This document shows, one piece after another, positions 1 through 5,118 of a stretch of 6,069 bases of DNA. This DNA comes from Chlamydiota bacterium (GTDB lineage Bacteria; Auribacterota; UBA3054; B51-G9): positions 1-6,069 of the forward strand of contig JAUVKG010000184.1 in assembly GCA_030596365.1 (NCBI GenBank), in the 5' to 3' direction. The first letter of the stretch is position 1, and every line of letters starts with the position of its first letter. Below the pieces are notes generated by a model that did no database searches, was not told the DNA's origin, and was given only the letters and a program-made list of their open reading frames with translations. The position numbers were made by a program, and so were the translations under genes.

Positions 1-1149
1 AGTCATCGCATAAAAAGCAATTGCCAGAACTATCAGAAGCAGCATATAAATTCCGGTTATGTTAAAATAATAGCCGGTTCCGAGCAAAGCGTAAGTTCCT
101 GCAAGGCCAATTGAGCCGAACAACATCAAAGGTTTTCTGCCGATTTTATCTACTGTATAAATAGCAACAAAAGTAAAGACAAGGTTTACAATTCCCGTTA
201 TGACAATGCTGAACATAATCGCACTAACTCCATAACCTGCAGCGGAAAAAACTTCCTGTGCGTAATTGAAGATAACATTAATACCGCACCATTGCTGAAG
301 CACGGCAAGAAAAACTCCCAAACTGATAATTATCATTAGTTTGGGTTCCAGCAAATCTTTAAAATTAACTTTCGATATTTCTTTGTTTTCTAGCGTAGCC
401 TGAATATCTTCGACTTCAGTTTTAGCATAATTTATACCACCGATTTTCGTGAGTATTTTTTCCGCGAGCGAATTTTTTCCGTATTTGATGAGCCAACGCG
501 GACTTTCCGGAATAAAAAACATTAGAAAAAAGAAAAGGAAAGCAGGTACTGTTTCCGCACCGAACATCCACCGCCATCCGAATTGCCCGTTCCATGATTG
601 ATTAATAAATTCTGTTGTCGCGTTTTCCGGAACTTTTTCCGCGATCAGCATATTAACTATTTGAGCGGCAAGAACGCCGACAACAATTGTTAACTGATTT
701 ATTGAAACGAGTTTTCCGCGCATTTTTGCCGGAGCAATTTCCGCAATATACATTGGCGAAAGAATAGAAGCCATACCTATCCCGAGTCCACCTATAATTC
801 TAAAAACATTAAAAGAAAAATAATTCCATGCCAGGCCTGTACCAATAGCAGAAACAGTAAAAAGCAAGCCCGCGGTTATCAACAGTTTTTTTCTGCCGAG
901 TTTGTCTGATAGAGTTCCGGAAATAATCGCGCCGACAAGACATCCGCTCAGCGCACTGCTTTGCGCCCATCCTCTCATTAAAGGCACTTTGTCGGTTATA
1001 TTGAAAAAAGGTTCATAAAAAGGTTTTGCGCCGCCAATAACTACCCAATCGTAACCAAACAACAAACCGCCCATTGCGGCAACAAAACAGATAAGCCAAA
1101 TAAATGGCATATTATAATTTATTTTGTTTTCAATAGAATTGTCCAGCAA
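1..1149 (-). CDS. Sugar porter family MFS transporter (XylE/GLUT-like), C-terminus cut by window edge
   Basis: Inner-membrane sugar transporter of the major facilitator superfamily, probably a sugar/H+ symporter. 383 codons are present and the frame runs off the left edge. Family members are usually 450-500 residues, so roughly the last 80-120 residues, including the end of TM10 to TM12 and the PETKG-type motif, lie outside. Visible sugar-porter motifs: GGLLFGYDWVVIGGA in TM1 (27-41), SDKLGRKK in loop 2-3 (81-88), PMYIAEIAPAKMRG (132-145), PESPRWL (214-220), the sugar-binding QQWCGIN of TM7 (285-291) and DKIGRKP in loop 8-9 (334-340). The TTG start at 1149 is chosen because an in-frame TAG lies four codons upstream, a Shine-Dalgarno-like AGGA sits 7 nt before it, and TTG is the first usable start; the ATG at 1110 (residue 14) is the alternative. 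It follows the hydrolase on the same strand after a 204-bp gap, so co-transcription is possible. The family is secure; the substrate (xylose, arabinose, galactose or glucose) is not. Confidence 0.93.
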   Translation of the reverse strand, partial: MLDNSIENKINYNMPFIWLICFVAAMGGLLFGYDWVVIGGAKPFYEPFFNITDKVPLMRGWAQSSALSGCLVGAIISGTLSDKLGRKKLLITAGLLFTVSAIGTGLAWNYFSFNVFRIIGGLGIGMASILSPMYIAEIAPAKMRGKLVSINQLTIVVGVLAAQIVNMLIAEKVPENATTEFINQSWNGQFGWRWMFGAETVPAFLFFFLMFFIPESPRWLIKYGKNSLAEKILTKIGGINYAKTEVEDIQATLENKEISKVNFKDLLEPKLMIIISLGVFLAVLQQWCGINVIFNYAQEVFSAAGYGVSAIMFSIVITGIVNLVFTFVAIYTVDKIGRKPLMLFGSIGLAGTYALLGTGYYFNITGIYMLLLIVLAIAFYAMT

Positions 1150-1200
1150 AACTTTTTCCTATTTTTAAAAGTTAAAAATTAAAATTACAAAATTCAAATA

Positions 1201-1336
1201 ATAAATAACAAATAAATTCCAATAATCAAATTCAAAATGCAACATCCCCCTCAATCCCCCTTCAAAGGGGGTTTTATTCGTTTGTATTATTCCCCTTTTC
1301 TAAAGGGGGATTTTGTTTTCTTCTTTTGTTATTTAT
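1201..1336. repeat. Composite intergenic repeat: AT-rich inverted arms around two C5/G5 hairpins
   Basis: The gap between the transporter and the hydrolase holds a symmetrical structure. Outer arms of 12 bp (ATAAATAACAAA at 1201-1212, its reverse complement at 1325-1336) flank two hairpins. Hairpin 1 is CCCCCT/AGGGGG at 1256-1271, followed on the plus strand by TTTTATT. Hairpin 2 pairs CCCCTTT (1292-1298) with AAAGGGG (1302-1308), followed on the plus strand by ATTTTGTTTT. An outer ATCCCCCT (1244-1251) is mirrored by AGGGGGAT (about 1304-1311). The T-runs lie on the plus strand, whereas both flanking genes run on the minus strand, so these hairpins are not well oriented to terminate hydrolase transcription. 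I read the block as a dispersed repeat that may also act as an antisense terminator or as a 3' RNA structure. A related hairpin lies before the regulator gene (5080-5108). Confidence 0.7.
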
Positions 1337-1353
1337 TTGTAATTTGTTATTTG

Positions 1354-4300
1354 TTATTTTGTTTTCTTTGGTATAAGAAGTATTTGTGAAATCATAACAT
1401 TCGGACCTTTTATGTTTCGCGCGTCAAGAGTTATTTTCCCGGCTTTAGCCATTTCCGGTGTAACAGTTTGCTTCAACCAGAATCCATCTCCATTATATTT
1501 TGCAAGCGGGCCTAAATCTTTACCGCAGAAGAATAAAGCGACTGACCTGTTTTGTTCATCCCAATCATGGAAATGCGCGTAAAAAGCTCCATCAAAATCT
1601 TCCGGACAATCAATTTTAACAATGATGTTTTGCGCATGCCAGGATGAACTTTTCTTATCACGCCAAACACCGCCCTGAACGGAATAATTGAATCCTTTTT
1701 CTAACGCGATGGCTTTATCGGCATCAGCAGTCCAAGGTTCCGGCTTTGCGAACGGAGCATTTACTCCTGCTCGAATATTTAAAACAGCATTTTCAATATT
1801 TGTTGGAGGATCGGCTTTTTTTGGAGCAGGCCGCAGTTCAAAAATTTTATCAAGAGTTTTTTTGTCAAGCGAATTAGGACGTTGAGGAGAACGTCCCTCC
1901 AGTTGATTTGTTGGAGGGTCGCCGTCCCCGGCGACCTTATTTGTGGGTAAGAATTTATCTGAGTTCATATAAGTAATCAAACTGTGCAAAAGTTGTTTTG
2001 CTTCGCGCCGGTTATCAAGATCGTTCCGCAGGTCTATTGAACAGAAAAGCAGTTTTCCTTTGCCAACTTTCGCTTCGAAAATTGCAGCGTATTTTTTGTT
2101 GCTATTAAAGTCTGGAACAAACTGAACAATCGGCCTAAAATCTGCCGGCACTTCATTTATCAGCAGCGCTTCGGATTTCTCAAGCAAATCATGCCACTGC
2201 CAATCAGCATAAAAATCAGAAGGAAATCCGGATAGAGCAAGGTGATTCGTATCACATAAAATCCCCATAGTTTCAGGTTGAGATTTGAACAATTGAAAAC
2301 ACCAAAAAACCGGATGCCAGCGCGCCGGTTCTGCTTTAACAAAAGTTTCTTTATCAGGCATAAGCAAAACTTTGCCACCATTTTCCAGGATTTCCTGAGT
2401 TTTTGCATCCCAGGTTTTTGAGATGGTGACATCCCGTAGTCCGTGATCCGTGGTCCGTGGTCCGTTATCGGTACTTGGATAAACCCAGAGATTCCAGGAG
2501 TTCTTGTTGGAGTTCACAGCTTTAGCGTGTCTTGTAGGAGTCCACGCTTTAGCGTGTTTTATTTCAATTTCTACATTGAGTTGCGCCGGAGAATTTATTT
2601 TATCGAGTTTAAATTCAAACTTACCGAGTTGAGTTGTCTTTCCTGTCGGAATATCTGATTTTTTAAATTTACCTTCCGCGATAATTTTTCCGGCTTTGGT
2701 TTTTATAGTCCAGACAGGTGTTACATTTTTTAAATCTTCTTTTCCGTAATGAGCAACTTCGGCAGTTGCTTTGAAAGTTTCATCAGAATTCCACGTAAAA
2801 CTTCTTGTGCGGATAAGCGGAACAGTTTCGCTACAGAACTCGCGGAATTTTTCCGGAGTAACTAATCCTTTAGAATCAAGAAAAACATCAAGAAGCCCTA
2901 TTAACGCCGTCCCCTGTCCCGAAAAATCCTGTAAGTCAAGCAATTGAAATCCTGCAACATTCGGCGTTCGTAACTGCGCTTCAATATTTTCTTTATAGAT
3001 TTCGACAGCTTGCTTTCCGGAAGCCTTTTGAAAATCGTCCGCCAAGTCAAGCATATTATTTTCTTCAAGTGATTTTTTAAAAGTTTCGAGATTTCGCGGT
3101 TTGAGATGTCCTGTATATTTTGGAATTTCACTGTAGTTCGGATATATAGCCGGCTGGCCTATTTCATGAGCAATCAACGGGCGTTTAAGATGTTCTAGTT
3201 TAGCGTTAAAATCTTTGAACGGATTTATGCCTCGAGCAACTCCTTTCAAAGTTCCCGCGCCTACAAAGTAATCATCTTTCTCGCGTTCAACTTTTGGAGG
3301 ATGAGTTGTAGCGGTATAAAGATGCCTCGGGTCTTTCTTTTTCAGATAATCAACAAGATATTCGAGGTACGGATCGGTGCCATCTCCAAGTTCATTTCCC
3401 ATGGACATCAGGCAAAACGAAGGGTGATTTCCATAAGTGTCAACTATTCGATTAGCTTCAGCAAGAATAAACGCAGCTCTTTCAGGGATACTGCCAACCA
3501 ATCCGTAACCATCCCATAAAGGCGGCTCAGTTTGAAAAATGAACCCGAGTTCATCAGCCGCGGTAAATGCGGCATCGGGCGGGCACCATGAATGGAAGCG
3601 AACATGGTTCAATCCATAATTTTTGTAAACATTGAGTCTCTTTTTCCATTCTTTAACTGTCATCGGAGGATAACCTGTCAGAGGAAAAATTGCAGAATCA
3701 GCTCTACCACGCAAATAAACGGTGCGGCCGTTTAGTTCAAAATGGTGACCATTGGCACGAAAATCACGGAGAGCGAAAGTGACGGTTTTTAAATCGGCAA
3801 TATCGCGCGTTGGAGGGTCGCCGTCCCCGGCGACCTTATTTTTAGCGTGAGTATTAGGACGCTGGGGACAGCGTCCCTCCAGCGTAATTTTCAACTCATG
3901 CGAATTCGGTGTAAATTCGTCCCAGAGTGTCGGCTTTTTACTGAAAGGAAGGTTAACTTCGACAACGGTTTCTTTTTCATTCACGGAAAAAGGAATATTT
4001 TCCACAGAAACATCGTCAGTCAAATCTTTAAGATTTATTTCCCCATCAACTTTTTCGCCTGTGATGTTTCCGATAGTAATTTTAACTTTAGTAGTTTTTT
4101 TCTCAAAATCCGGATAAGTTTGAACTGAATCTATCCAGACCTTTGGACTTGCAATAAGTTCTATTCTACCGATAATTCCGTTCCAGTCTGTTTGAGTTTC
4201 TTCTGTGATAGCATGTGTCCAAAGTATTGGAGCGAGAGTATGGCCGATATTAACCTTAACCGAATTATCAACGAGAATAGTGATGATATGTTTACCAGGC

Positions 4301-4728
4301 GATAGAAAATCTGTGAGATCATAAACATGAGGGACACAAAGGCTGTTTTGTGATCCAACATAATTACCATCAACATAAACACGTGTTTCCCACATAGCTC
4401 TCTCAAGAAAAAGAACAATTCTTTCGTTACTCCAGTTTTCCGGAATAGTAACTTCTTTCTGATACCACGCTTTGCCAATGTATTTGTATTCACGGGTAAG
4501 ATGGTTCAAACATATTTCATCATTCTTGATTCCGAGTTTTTGTTCATCAAGTGATCCGGGCAATTTTGCTTTATCGGGCAGTTTTTGACTGAACCATTGT
4601 TCTTTTATCCCGAGATTATCCGGGTCGAGTTTAAAATTCCAGTTGCCTTTCAGGGAAATAGATTCTGCGCCGGCAACTGCCGACATGATTGTAAAGCTTA
4701 ACATAATGATTGTTCCTAAGTGGTTCAT
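1354..4728 (-). CDS. Secreted glycoside hydrolase family 2-type beta-glycosidase with repeat-derived insertions
   Basis: Hydrolyses a terminal beta-glycoside (or related sugar linkage) outside the cytoplasm by the retaining two-glutamate mechanism; the substrate is not predictable. The 1124 residues begin with a signal peptide (1-21, AxA-type site at AGA/ES). Then come a jelly-roll sugar-binding domain (about 25-195), an Ig-like domain (about 196-325) and a TIM barrel (about 326-650). The barrel contains ELNG (331-334), NHVRFHSW (374-381), NHPSFCLMSMGNE with the acid/base Glu446, and PLIAHEIGQ with the nucleophile Glu522. The 76-residue spacing equals that of E. coli LacZ (461/537). The long C-terminus has an alpha/beta region (about 765-920, GGKVLLMP) and a final beta-rich region (about 980-1124). 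Residues 283-307, 725-766 and 930-953 are encoded by DNA repeats. Start: the ATG at 4728 gives a plausible signal peptide but has no Shine-Dalgarno sequence. The ATG at 4704 (Met9) has AGGA 9 nt upstream but would leave only 13 residues before the cleavage site. The gene is divergent from the AraC-type gene, its likely regulator. Confidence 0.92.
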   Translation of the reverse strand: MNHLGTIIMLSFTIMSAVAGAESISLKGNWNFKLDPDNLGIKEQWFSQKLPDKAKLPGSLDEQKLGIKNDEICLNHLTREYKYIGKAWYQKEVTIPENWSNERIVLFLERAMWETRVYVDGNYVGSQNSLCVPHVYDLTDFLSPGKHIITILVDNSVKVNIGHTLAPILWTHAITEETQTDWNGIIGRIELIASPKVWIDSVQTYPDFEKKTTKVKITIGNITGEKVDGEINLKDLTDDVSVENIPFSVNEKETVVEVNLPFSKKPTLWDEFTPNSHELKITLEGRCPQRPNTHAKNKVAGDGDPPTRDIADLKTVTFALRDFRANGHHFELNGRTVYLRGRADSAIFPLTGYPPMTVKEWKKRLNVYKNYGLNHVRFHSWCPPDAAFTAADELGFIFQTEPPLWDGYGLVGSIPERAAFILAEANRIVDTYGNHPSFCLMSMGNELGDGTDPYLEYLVDYLKKKDPRHLYTATTHPPKVEREKDDYFVGAGTLKGVARGINPFKDFNAKLEHLKRPLIAHEIGQPAIYPNYSEIPKYTGHLKPRNLETFKKSLEENNMLDLADDFQKASGKQAVEIYKENIEAQLRTPNVAGFQLLDLQDFSGQGTALIGLLDVFLDSKGLVTPEKFREFCSETVPLIRTRSFTWNSDETFKATAEVAHYGKEDLKNVTPVWTIKTKAGKIIAEGKFKKSDIPTGKTTQLGKFEFKLDKINSPAQLNVEIEIKHAKAWTPTRHAKAVNSNKNSWNLWVYPSTDNGPRTTDHGLRDVTISKTWDAKTQEILENGGKVLLMPDKETFVKAEPARWHPVFWCFQLFKSQPETMGILCDTNHLALSGFPSDFYADWQWHDLLEKSEALLINEVPADFRPIVQFVPDFNSNKKYAAIFEAKVGKGKLLFCSIDLRNDLDNRREAKQLLHSLITYMNSDKFLPTNKVAGDGDPPTNQLEGRSPQRPNSLDKKTLDKIFELRPAPKKADPPTNIENAVLNIRAGVNAPFAKPEPWTADADKAIALEKGFNYSVQGGVWRDKKSSSWHAQNIIVKIDCPEDFDGAFYAHFHDWDEQNRSVALFFCGKDLGPLAKYNGDGFWLKQTVTPEMAKAGKITLDARNIKGPNVMISQILLIPKKTK
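1798..1815 (+). repeat. Truncated copy of the coding palindromic repeat (head part only)
   Basis: This 18-bp stretch matches 1906-1923, the upstream flank and head of the intact repeat copy, at 16 of 18 positions, including ATTTGTTGGAGG without a mismatch. After that the similarity ends, so the hairpin is not formed. On the coding strand it is translated as ADPPTN (residues 972-977). This is the same frame that gives GDPPTN in the intact copy. It is probably a decayed or partial copy, although 18 bp is short enough that convergence cannot be excluded. Confidence 0.45.
1874..1942. repeat. Inverted pair of about 30-bp palindromic repeats inside the hydrolase CDS (site 2)
   Basis: Two hairpins of one family stand head to head. 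The left copy (1874-1902, reverse orientation) has stem GGACGTT/AACGTCC. The right copy (1911-1942, forward) has the perfect 8-bp stem GGTCGCCG/CGGCGACC with loop TCCC. Their GGAGG heads face each other across a short spacer, giving CCCTCCA...TGGAGGG. The right copy, with one flanking base (1910-1942), is identical over 33 bp to 3809-3841. The pair is translated without stops as residues 930-953 (NKVAGDGDPPTNQLEGRSPQ, then RPNS). It sits between the alpha/beta region and the final beta-rich region of the enzyme, where a linker is expected. Confidence 0.85.
2439..2473. repeat. Tandem heptamer repeat (RTCCGTG) inside the hydrolase CDS
   Basis: Three perfect 7-bp units (GTCCGTG, ATCCGTG, GTCCGTG at 2439-2459) are followed by GTCCGTT and a degenerate ATCGGTA. 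Seven is not a multiple of three, so three units make a 21-bp coding period; the array is read as TDNGPRTTDHGLRD (753-766). Gain or loss of one unit would shift the frame of the last 360 or so residues. The same heptamer type (ATCCGTA twice) appears after the regulator gene at 5986-5999. Confidence 0.75.
2504..2560. repeat. Two tandem 28-bp hairpin repeats (CTTTAGCGTG type) inside the hydrolase CDS
   Basis: Two units of about 28 bp lie side by side (2504-2531 and 2532-2560). They share a TTGTWGGAGT head and a GCTTTAGCGTGT core and differ by one single-base indel and a few substitutions. In the second unit CACGC (2543-2547) and GCGTG (2552-2556) form a perfect stem around TTTA. The array is translated in frame as HAKAWTPTRHAKA (725-737). 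The core TTTAGCGTG also appears at 3841-3849, between the two palindromes of site 1, where it again encodes HAK. Confidence 0.75.
3809..3882. repeat. Inverted pair of about 32-bp palindromic repeats inside the hydrolase CDS (site 1)
   Basis: The forward copy (3810-3841) has stem GGTCGCCG (3816-3823)/CGGCGACC (3828-3835) with loop TCCC. The reverse copy (3851-3882) has stem GGACGCTG (3857-3864)/CAGCGTCC (3869-3876) with loop GGGA. When one is reverse-complemented they agree at 24 of 32 positions. Four of the eight differences are two paired changes that keep the stem (T-A to A-T and C-G to T-A). Here the AT-rich tails face each other around TTTAGCGTGAG, the opposite arrangement to site 2. The block encodes residues 283-307 (LEGRCPQRPN, THAK, NKVAGDGDPPT). 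It falls between the beta strand HELKIT and the strand TVTFALRDF, at the end of the Ig-like domain, where a surface loop is expected. Confidence 0.88.
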
Positions 4729-4738
4729 GGTAATTGTG

Positions 4739-4787
4739 GTGTCAGGTGTCAGGTGTCAGGTGTCAGGTGTCAGGTGTCAGGTGTCAG
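4739..4787. repeat. Seven perfect tandem heptamers GTGTCAG in the hydrolase leader
   Basis: Seven uninterrupted GTGTCAG units (CTGACAC on the transcribed strand) end 10 bp upstream of the hydrolase ATG at 4728. They lie between the predicted promoter and the start codon, in the position of the 5' untranslated leader. Perfect short tandem repeats like this can change copy number by replication slippage. Each step would alter the leader by 7 nt and could affect translation or transcript stability but not the reading frame. The array has no spacers and is not a CRISPR array. Confidence 0.95.
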
Positions 4788-4788
4788 G

Positions 4789-4818
4789 AAATTCATCCCG
4801 ATTAATCGGAATGAATTT
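4789..4818. repeat. 30-bp near-perfect palindrome in the hydrolase leader
   Basis: The left arm AAATTCATCCCGATT (4789-4803) and the right arm AATCGGAATGAATTT (4804-4818) pair at 14 of 15 positions; only C4797/A4810 fails. It directly adjoins the heptamer array and lies about 60-90 nt downstream of the predicted hydrolase transcription start. It could be a DNA-binding site for a dimeric repressor, an RNA hairpin in the leader, or a dispersed palindromic repeat. It contains the hexamer AATCGG, which recurs twice between the two promoters. Confidence 0.85.
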
Positions 4819-4884
4819 AGTATTTACTTTTTCATTGCTAACGAAGTAACGTGTATTCGCATGTTCAGCGTTCAGGTTTAAATA

Positions 4885-4913
4885 ATTATATAAGATAATA
4901 CAACTAAATTCAA
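4885..4913 (-). promoter_or_regulatory. Predicted sigma70-like promoter of the hydrolase gene
   Basis: On the minus strand TTGAAT (4913-4908, four of six consensus positions) and TATAAT (4890-4885, perfect) are separated by exactly 17 bp. Transcription would start near 4878 and give a leader of about 150 nt. That leader contains the 30-bp palindrome and the heptamer array. The region is AT-rich, which raises the chance of accidental matches. Confidence 0.55.
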
Positions 4914-4918
4914 TAACA

Positions 4919-4945
4919 AATCGGATTATTTTTAACACTAATCGG
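4919..4945. promoter_or_regulatory. Candidate AraC-family operator: AATCGG direct repeat with 21-bp spacing
   Basis: AATCGG at 4919-4924 recurs at 4940-4945, exactly 21 bp (two helical turns) apart, in the 38-bp space between the two divergent -35 boxes. AraC-family regulators with two helix-turn-helix units per subunit often bind direct repeats spaced about 21 bp next to a -35 box. A third AATCGG lies in the palindrome at 4804-4809. The half-site is only six bases, so this is a prediction from position and spacing. Confidence 0.35.
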
Positions 4946-4951
4946 CAAGAA

Positions 4952-4980
4952 TTGCATAATTATTGAAAAAAGTGTATAAT
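4952..4980 (+). promoter_or_regulatory. Predicted sigma70-like promoter of the AraC-type regulator gene
   Basis: A perfect TATAAT (4975-4980) lies 17 bp after a weak -35 TTGCAT (4952-4957). Transcription would start near 4987, leaving a leader of about 130 nt that carries the purine-rich repeat, the ATTNGTG decamers and the C5/G5 hairpin. The weak -35 next to the candidate operator would suit autoregulation, which is inferred only. Confidence 0.5.
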
Positions 4981-4984
4981 TTAA

Positions 4985-5012
4985 AAAGTGGAAAAGTGGA
5001 AAGGTGGGAAGG
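4985..5012. repeat. Imperfect purine-rich tandem repeat (AAAGTGG type)
   Basis: AAAGTGG, AAAAGTGG, AAAGGTGGG and AAGGT follow one another as 7-9-bp imperfect units in the presumed leader of the regulator gene. All bases except the T in each unit are purines on the plus strand. No function can be assigned; slippage origin is likely. Confidence 0.6.
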
Positions 5013-5043
5013 TAAAAGAACATAATAATTATTTTTAATATTC

Positions 5044-5070
5044 ATTTGTGTTTATTAGTGTCCATTCGTG
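5044..5070. repeat. Three ATTNGTG units at an exact 10-bp period
   Basis: ATTTGTG (5044-5050), ATTAGTG (5054-5060) and ATTCGTG (5064-5070) are spaced by exactly 10 bp, about one helical turn, between the regulator promoter and its start codon. The middle base and the linkers vary while ATT and GTG are kept. It looks like a degenerate decamer repeat of a dispersed kind; binding of a protein along one face of the helix is possible but unsupported. Confidence 0.6.
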
Positions 5071-5079
5071 GTTAATTAA

Positions 5080-5108
5080 ATCCCCCTCACCCCCTTTAAC
5101 AAAGGGGG
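5080..5108 (+). promoter_or_regulatory. C5/G5 hairpin whose right arm is the probable RBS of the AraC-type gene
   Basis: CCCCCTTT (5090-5097) and AAAGGGGG (5101-5108) form a perfect 8-bp stem around AAC. The GGGGG lies 10 nt before the ATG at 5119 and is the only Shine-Dalgarno-like stretch at a workable distance, so the ribosome-binding site would be sequestered in the folded mRNA. The preceding ATCCCCCTCA is shared with 1244-1253, showing that this is another copy of the intergenic repeat near the transporter. Confidence 0.65.
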
Positions 5109-5118
5109 AATTCGAGTT

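Noticed and set aside
1256..1320. Terminator of a plus-strand gene
   Set aside because: No plus-strand coding region lies upstream; the sequence to the left encodes the transporter on the other strand. The hairpins are recorded as repeats instead.
1201..1336. Insertion sequence
   Set aside because: There is no transposase and no convincing target-site duplication; only short inverted arms are visible.
1874..3882. Inserted repeats as evidence that the hydrolase is a pseudogene
   Set aside because: All insertions keep the frame, no stop occurs over 1124 codons, and both catalytic glutamates and the signal peptide are present.
3847..4128. 93-codon plus-strand reading frame opposite the hydrolase
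   Set aside because: It lies antisense to conserved GH2 sequence, begins in the palindromic repeat, and its product resembles no family.
4161..4493. 110-codon minus-strand reading frame within the hydrolase gene
   Set aside because: It is an alternative frame of the well-supported GH2-type gene on the same strand and shows no domain or signal of its own.
4739..4787. Possible CRISPR array
   Set aside because: The units are 7 bp, directly adjacent and without spacers; this is a simple tandem repeat.
4643..4849. Plus-strand reading frame giving a VRCQVSG-repeat peptide
   Set aside because: It is produced by the heptamer array, which is open in all frames, overlaps the hydrolase start and has no family resemblance or RBS.
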